Shown piece after piece: positions 60,742-64,000 of a DNA stretch of 64,000 nucleotides (positions are counted from its first letter, which is position 1; every line of letters starts with the position of its first letter). Source of the DNA: Candidatus Parvarchaeota archaeon UBA573 (GTDB lineage: Archaea > Nanobdellota > Nanobdellia > Parvarchaeales > Parvarchaeaceae); NCBI GenBank assembly GCA_002502045.1, contig DAPE01000019.1, forward strand, positions 28,210 to 92,209. The letters run 5' to 3'. The translations under genes were made by a program, and so were the position numbers. The notes beneath the pieces are model-generated. The model ran no database searches, was not told where the DNA came from, and saw nothing but the letters and a program-made list of their open reading frames with translations.

Positions 60742-61208
60742 TTGCCAGTTATCTCAGTCTCGCAAGTTCCACCAGCAGAGTATTTTACTCCGTCTATAGA
60801 AACATTGCTACCAGAGGTATTACCTATTATTATAGTATTAATACTTGGGTCTTTAATGGTGAAATCACCTGAGAATGAATTAATTCCTGCGGTATAATTA
60901 CCTATTCTGTATATATTAGAAGGGTTGCCATTTAAGTTACTTGCAAATACACTGTAGACTAATCCTGGGCTCCCATCTGATACAACTATCTTGAATCTAT
61001 TTTGTTGAGATGATGTGCTTATATTTGTTACATTAGCGTTGCATGGTGCAGGAGATCCGCTTCCACTATTTACTATTCCAGAGGGTAATATAGCAAAATG
61101 AAATACTGAGCTGGCTATAACTACTCCTATTATTAAAAATGAGATTAAAAGAATTATAACTATGAAATAATCAACCAAACTTGTACCTTTTAATTTGTTA
61201 CTGCGCAT
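60738..61208 (-). CDS. Pilin-like surface protein, 156 aa
   Basis: MRSNKLKGTSLVDYFIVIIL: cleavage likely after G8, Asp at +5 where Glu is usual, then a hydrophobic helix (~14-36). The ectodomain is rich in Ser/Asn/Gly with several N-x-S/T sites (NVT, NIS, NYT, NTS, NVS) and two Cys. The frame opens at 61301 but those codons lie within the upstream gene and are low quality; ATG 61208 is preferred and overlaps that gene by 19 nt. Converges with hef through a shared TTAA. Confidence 0.75.
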   Translation of the reverse strand: MRSNKLKGTSLVDYFIVIILLISFLIIGVVIASSVFHFAILPSGIVNSGSGSPAPCNANVTNISTSSQQNRFKIVVSDGSPGLVYSVFASNLNGNPSNIYRIGNYTAGINSFSGDFTIKDPSINTIIIGNTSGSNVSIDGVKYSAGGTCETEITGN

Positions 61209-62668
61209 ATATAAACTAAATTTCTCCCCAAAAAGTTTGGTTTTGATATCCCTATCTGCTGAGGCAGGGAAGCAACGAAGTAGATTAAAGACTGTGCACA
61301 TTGCTCTAATCCTGTAGCGTACAAAGCCGAATAAGCAATTTTGCCGGCATATGTAACTGCGTTAGGTGCAATATCATCCTTACATATAGAGTTATTAAAG
61401 CATTCTGCAGTTCCGAATCCTGCAAGTCCTATTCCTACTAGCAATCCAGGATTTGATGGCGCAAGAAGATCAGCGCCTATTCCCGATGCAACTGCTCTTG
61501 AACATTCATCTTCTATCCCCGAACTAGGGTAATTGTTAAGGAATGTAGCAGGTTCACATTCACTTGGCAAGCTTATTGAACTAGGAGGGAGTCTTGTGCC
61601 AGCAAGAGAATTTAAATAGACTATGTATATCTGGGCTTTGTTGATTGATTTGCTGCTGTTCGGAAGCACAAATCCACTGCTGCTTGCGTTGCTCAAATTT
61701 TTATAGCTGAATATAAGATTATCTCCAGGTCTTAAGTAAGTCGCATATGATTCATTTACTATAGAAGTGCTTTTTACTGGCTCAGTCAAAACACAGGAAG
61801 ATGGTGCTTCATATGAATTTGTAGTACTGTCATACCCTACAGTACAATTATTTCCATTACAGAAGTTAGTATACAGGTCTGTACAAGAATCAGTTTTACC
61901 GCTAATTGTTGAACATGTGTCCAAGGTGGTGTTAAAGGAACAGCCTTGTGATTCTTCGCATAAATCACTAGATATATTCATTGCAGCTGTAGGGGGTTTT
62001 GAACCATTTAAAGGAATATACTTTGTTGCAGTATATCCTTGTGTAAATGGCTGGTAACCAGGTTCGCTTCTACAGTTAAAATAATTAGATGACTGGGCCT
62101 CGCATATACTAGGATTGCTTAAATCACATGTAAATCCGTTTAAATTTGTGCTAGTTAAAGGATCAGAGCAGGACTGCACTGAAGTATGATTAAGGCAACT
62201 AACTTCAGTAGTATAAGCATTGCTTTCAAGATAATTTGTAAGGTTATTTATTGTAAAGTTTTTATTTATATTTACATTAATAGCTGCACATGTTGCAGGG
62301 GAACTAGTAAGTACAGTCAAACCTTGGTTTGCACCATACTGGTTCCAACAGCTGGCTAAATCAGTTGCTACTGTTGAGAATACTTGAGATGGCTGGGCGC
62401 TAGGCCCATAACCGGAAGTTGAAGTAGTGCATCCGAAAAGAGGAGGAGCTATTCCCAGAGCCTTAAGTGTACCACTTAAACAAAAGAATTTTGATACGCA
62501 AAGCCCGTTATAATAAAAATTAGTGAATTCAGAACTTGCATAGCATATACCGCTGTTTGAAAGCGTTATTCCTACTATTAAAAGATAGCCGGCAATTGCT
62601 ACTATTACAACTATGAATATTACTGCTAAGATTATAAATAAAATACTCTCTCCAGGTGTTTCTGCCAT
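61190..62668 (-). CDS. Membrane-anchored Cys-rich surface protein, 492 aa
   Basis: Not recognised. Short N-terminus MAETPGESI, then one TM helix (~9-35) and a large exported ectodomain with about 24 Cys spread as single residues, consistent with many disulfides, and many N-x-S/T sites. A less polar C-terminal region (ALYATGLEQCAQSLIYFVASL) could be a second membrane contact. The first ATG is 62668; the frame opens two codons earlier at a TTG. The N-terminus resembles that of the next gene upstream (62732-63622), so they may be paralogues. AT-rich but ordinary codon use. Confidence 0.78.
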   Translation of the reverse strand: MAETPGESILFIILAVIFIVVIVAIAGYLLIVGITLSNSGICYASSEFTNFYYNGLCVSKFFCLSGTLKALGIAPPLFGCTTSTSGYGPSAQPSQVFSTVATDLASCWNQYGANQGLTVLTSSPATCAAINVNINKNFTINNLTNYLESNAYTTEVSCLNHTSVQSCSDPLTSTNLNGFTCDLSNPSICEAQSSNYFNCRSEPGYQPFTQGYTATKYIPLNGSKPPTAAMNISSDLCEESQGCSFNTTLDTCSTISGKTDSCTDLYTNFCNGNNCTVGYDSTTNSYEAPSSCVLTEPVKSTSIVNESYATYLRPGDNLIFSYKNLSNASSSGFVLPNSSKSINKAQIYIVYLNSLAGTRLPPSSISLPSECEPATFLNNYPSSGIEDECSRAVASGIGADLLAPSNPGLLVGIGLAGFGTAECFNNSICKDDIAPNAVTYAGKIAYSALYATGLEQCAQSLIYFVASLPQQIGISKPNFLGRNLVYICAVTN

Positions 62669-62731
62669 AATCAATTAGTGTTTTTATTTAATAAATTAAT
62701 ATCTTGTTCAATAATTTCAATCAAATTGTTT

Positions 62732-63622
62732 TTATTGTCCGGGTATACAAACGAATACTCTGCTTTGGCTGTATATCATGTAATTGCTTAATTTGCCACA
62801 TAAAGGCACATAATAGTCACACCCACTCGTTTCATTTACTACATTTAAAGAGGGGTTGCCATTACTAAGCGAGCTTACGGTTTCCCTAGTTTGGTTTGTA
62901 GTCTCATTTGAGTATGCGCATATAGCTAAGTTGTTTATTTCAGGTTGTTGGTATCTTGCAACGTATTTGCATTGGTCTGTAAAGCTTATATCGCAGTTTT
63001 TAATTCCATTTGAAGGATAACCAAAGTAAGTTACAGTATAACTTGAGTTTGAAAGGTTATCAGAAGGATTGATATAAGCAGCGTTTCCATTGCTTCCGTT
63101 TGTTATAAACACCATTTGGAGAGGATAATTTCCATTGTAATTACTGTCGATATCACTTATAATAGATGAATAATTTAAATTTTTACTTTGGCTGATAATT
63201 GACCCTTTGTAACAGTTAAATATTTGGTCTAGATTACTAGCTGATAGAATTTGAGACCCTATTACAGCGTTACTACCTGAGAATAAACTAAAACAGGAAG
63301 AGGCTTCAGTATAAAATAAAGATGCAAAATTTGTGCTACCCTGTTCGTCTATATTTGAGGACTGGAGACATTCTTTTTGTACTTGTGCGGACTGCGTTGG
63401 GCTTACTAATATATTCGAAAGCCCAAAAAATGAAGCTGCACTAGTTAGAGGAGATAAAAACGTGTTTACTATCTTATACTGTGTAAATGCCGTAAAGCAA
63501 CTTAATCCAAAGTTCAATGTCCCGAAGGAAGTAATAAGGGAAAAAGATACAACTGCAAGTACTATACCCGCCACTATAACAAGTATAACAAAAGCTATTG
63601 TTAATAGGATGCCCTCCTCCAT
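62732..63622 (-). CDS. Membrane-anchored Cys-rich surface protein, 296 aa
   Basis: MEEGILLTIAFVILVIVAGI starts a TM helix (~5-32), followed by an ectodomain with ~10 Cys and many N-x-S/T sites (NYS, NGS, NLS, NSS, NET, NQT), ending SRVFVCIPGQ. Not recognised. The N-terminal layout (acidic, Gly, hydrophobic) matches the neighbour at 61190. Its ATG overlaps the stop of the tiny gene upstream (TAATG), so they are translated together. 63 nt separate it from the 61190-62668 gene downstream. Confidence 0.78.
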   Translation of the reverse strand: MEEGILLTIAFVILVIVAGIVLAVVSFSLITSFGTLNFGLSCFTAFTQYKIVNTFLSPLTSAASFFGLSNILVSPTQSAQVQKECLQSSNIDEQGSTNFASLFYTEASSCFSLFSGSNAVIGSQILSASNLDQIFNCYKGSIISQSKNLNYSSIISDIDSNYNGNYPLQMVFITNGSNGNAAYINPSDNLSNSSYTVTYFGYPSNGIKNCDISFTDQCKYVARYQQPEINNLAICAYSNETTNQTRETVSSLSNGNPSLNVVNETSGCDYYVPLCGKLSNYMIYSQSRVFVCIPGQ

Positions 63623-63783
63623 TACGAGCCACCGCCCAGCAGATTTCCAAAATATGCAAATGGAGAACTACTATGAGAACTTGCATAAAATAGGATTATC
63701 ACTAGTCCTATGATAGCTACAGCTGTTATTATAACTAGAATCAACCATATAATCCTCCATTCTACGCTTCCTTTATTATTCAT
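63622..63783 (-). CDS. Tiny pilin-like TM protein, 53 aa
   Basis: MNNKGSVEWRIIWLILVIIT: Lys-Gly before Ser and an early Glu, then one hydrophobic helix (~11-33) and a Ser/Gly-rich tail (SSHSSSPFAYFGNLLGGGS). It resembles the microproteins at 58 kb. Flanked tightly: it starts one base after the stop of the gene on its 5' side (63785) and its stop TAA shares a base with the next ATG. The gene is shorter than usual automatic cut-offs. Confidence 0.72.
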   Translation of the reverse strand: MNNKGSVEWRIIWLILVIITAVAIIGLVIILFYASSHSSSPFAYFGNLLGGGS

Positions 63784-63784
63784 A

Positions 63785-64000
63785 TTACTGTCCTATGCAT
63801 GCTGCACAATAAGGCCCGTCCCCAGATATGCATGCAGGCACATTTATTGCACAGTTTTGTATGTCTGTTGCGTTGTTTGCTACTATCGTACTCTCAGAAC
63901 AACTAAATAAATCGGCCGTATTAGTTGGAGATACAACACTACATGCGCTTGTTATATTTGCAGGAGGGCTGGCCATGCACGATTCTACTAAAGAGGTGTT
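63785..64000 (-). CDS. C-terminal end of a Cys-rich surface protein, 5' part outside window
   Basis: The minus-strand frame is open to base 64000, so the gene begins beyond the window; the ATG at 63976 is internal. The visible 71 residues have about eight Cys (NCAINVPACISG, GPYCAACIGQ) and N-x-S/T sites, like the neighbouring surface proteins. It is the upstream member of the same unit as the 53-aa, 296-aa and 492-aa genes. Confidence 0.65.
   Translation of the reverse strand, partial: NTSLVESCMASPPANITSACSVVSPTNTADLFSCSESTIVANNATDIQNCAINVPACISGDGPYCAACIGQ

Overview
The window is one stretch of a compact, AT-rich archaeal chromosome. The informational genes are archaeal: TFB, aIF5B, Trm1, Trm5, ribosomal proteins S17e and L35Ae, KsgA, a GINS subunit, a Hef-like helicase, an A-type ATP synthase and archaeal LeuRS and ProRS. 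Very tight packing, many short proteins with no recognisable family, a scattered ribosomal protein operon and many pilin-like or surface proteins point to a small-genome DPANN/ARMAN-type archaeon (Parvarchaeota or Micrarchaeota-like). That lineage call is an inference from gene content, because no search could be run. I see no rRNA, CRISPR array, insertion sequence, intein or prophage. No stretch longer than 300 bases lacks a gene.

Layout. 1-951 is the 3' end of a secreted LamG-type surface protein. 1-13 kb holds tRNA modification and charging genes (trm5, leuS, proS), a methyltransferase, a PRC-barrel protein, tRNA-Thr(GGU), S17e, the ribosome quality control factor RqcH, a second surface protein with a class III signal peptide that shares its stalk with the first, an AglH-like N-glycan initiating transferase and tRNA-Gln. 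13-21.2 kb is a complete nine-gene A-type ATP synthase operon on the minus strand (K-E-C-F-A-B-D-H-I). 21.4-30.7 kb carries CDC48 and the condensin set scpA, scpB and smc, with a HIT protein that lacks the catalytic His and a TrmB-like regulator between them. 30.7-35 kb holds ksgA, two small nucleic-acid-related genes and a fragment of the S10 ribosomal operon (L2-S19-L22-S3-L29), in which L29 overlaps the S3 tail. 36-41.4 kb is the membrane arm of complex I (nuoJKLMN). 41.4-50 kb is housekeeping: phosphoesterase, SPFH protein, HAD hydrolase, tRNA-Thr(UGU) with an odd T-loop, TatD, RNase Z, an EF-Tu-like GTPase, NDK and aIF5B. 50-52.6 kb holds sugar nucleotide and glycosyl transfer genes and a pilin. 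52.7-56 kb holds TFB, Trm1, L35Ae and a nucleotidyltransferase. 56.2-58.6 kb is an unrecognised operon of one 64-kDa-class soluble protein and four tiny membrane proteins. 58.6-60.7 kb is GINS plus a nuclease-less Hef helicase. 60.7-64 kb is a cluster of membrane-anchored, Cys-rich and pilin-like surface genes.

How it fits together. Complex I membrane subunits and the A-type ATP synthase form the energy core of the window. AglH, the GT4 glycosyltransferase and the sugar nucleotidyltransferase could glycosylate the many Asn-x-Ser/Thr sites of the surface proteins. Starts follow two patterns. First genes of units often have a TATA-like box about 24-32 nt before the ATG, which implies leaderless mRNAs, whereas internal genes often have a GGAGG-type site. 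Seven of eleven convergent gene pairs overlap at their stop codons, and an eighth pair abuts.

The best candidates for something undescribed are the 56.2-58.6 kb micro-membrane-protein operon, the 60.7-64 kb surface cluster, the modular adhesins, the ribbon-helix-helix/nucleotidyltransferase fusion, the HIT protein without its nucleophile, and the tRNA-Thr(UGU) T-loop.
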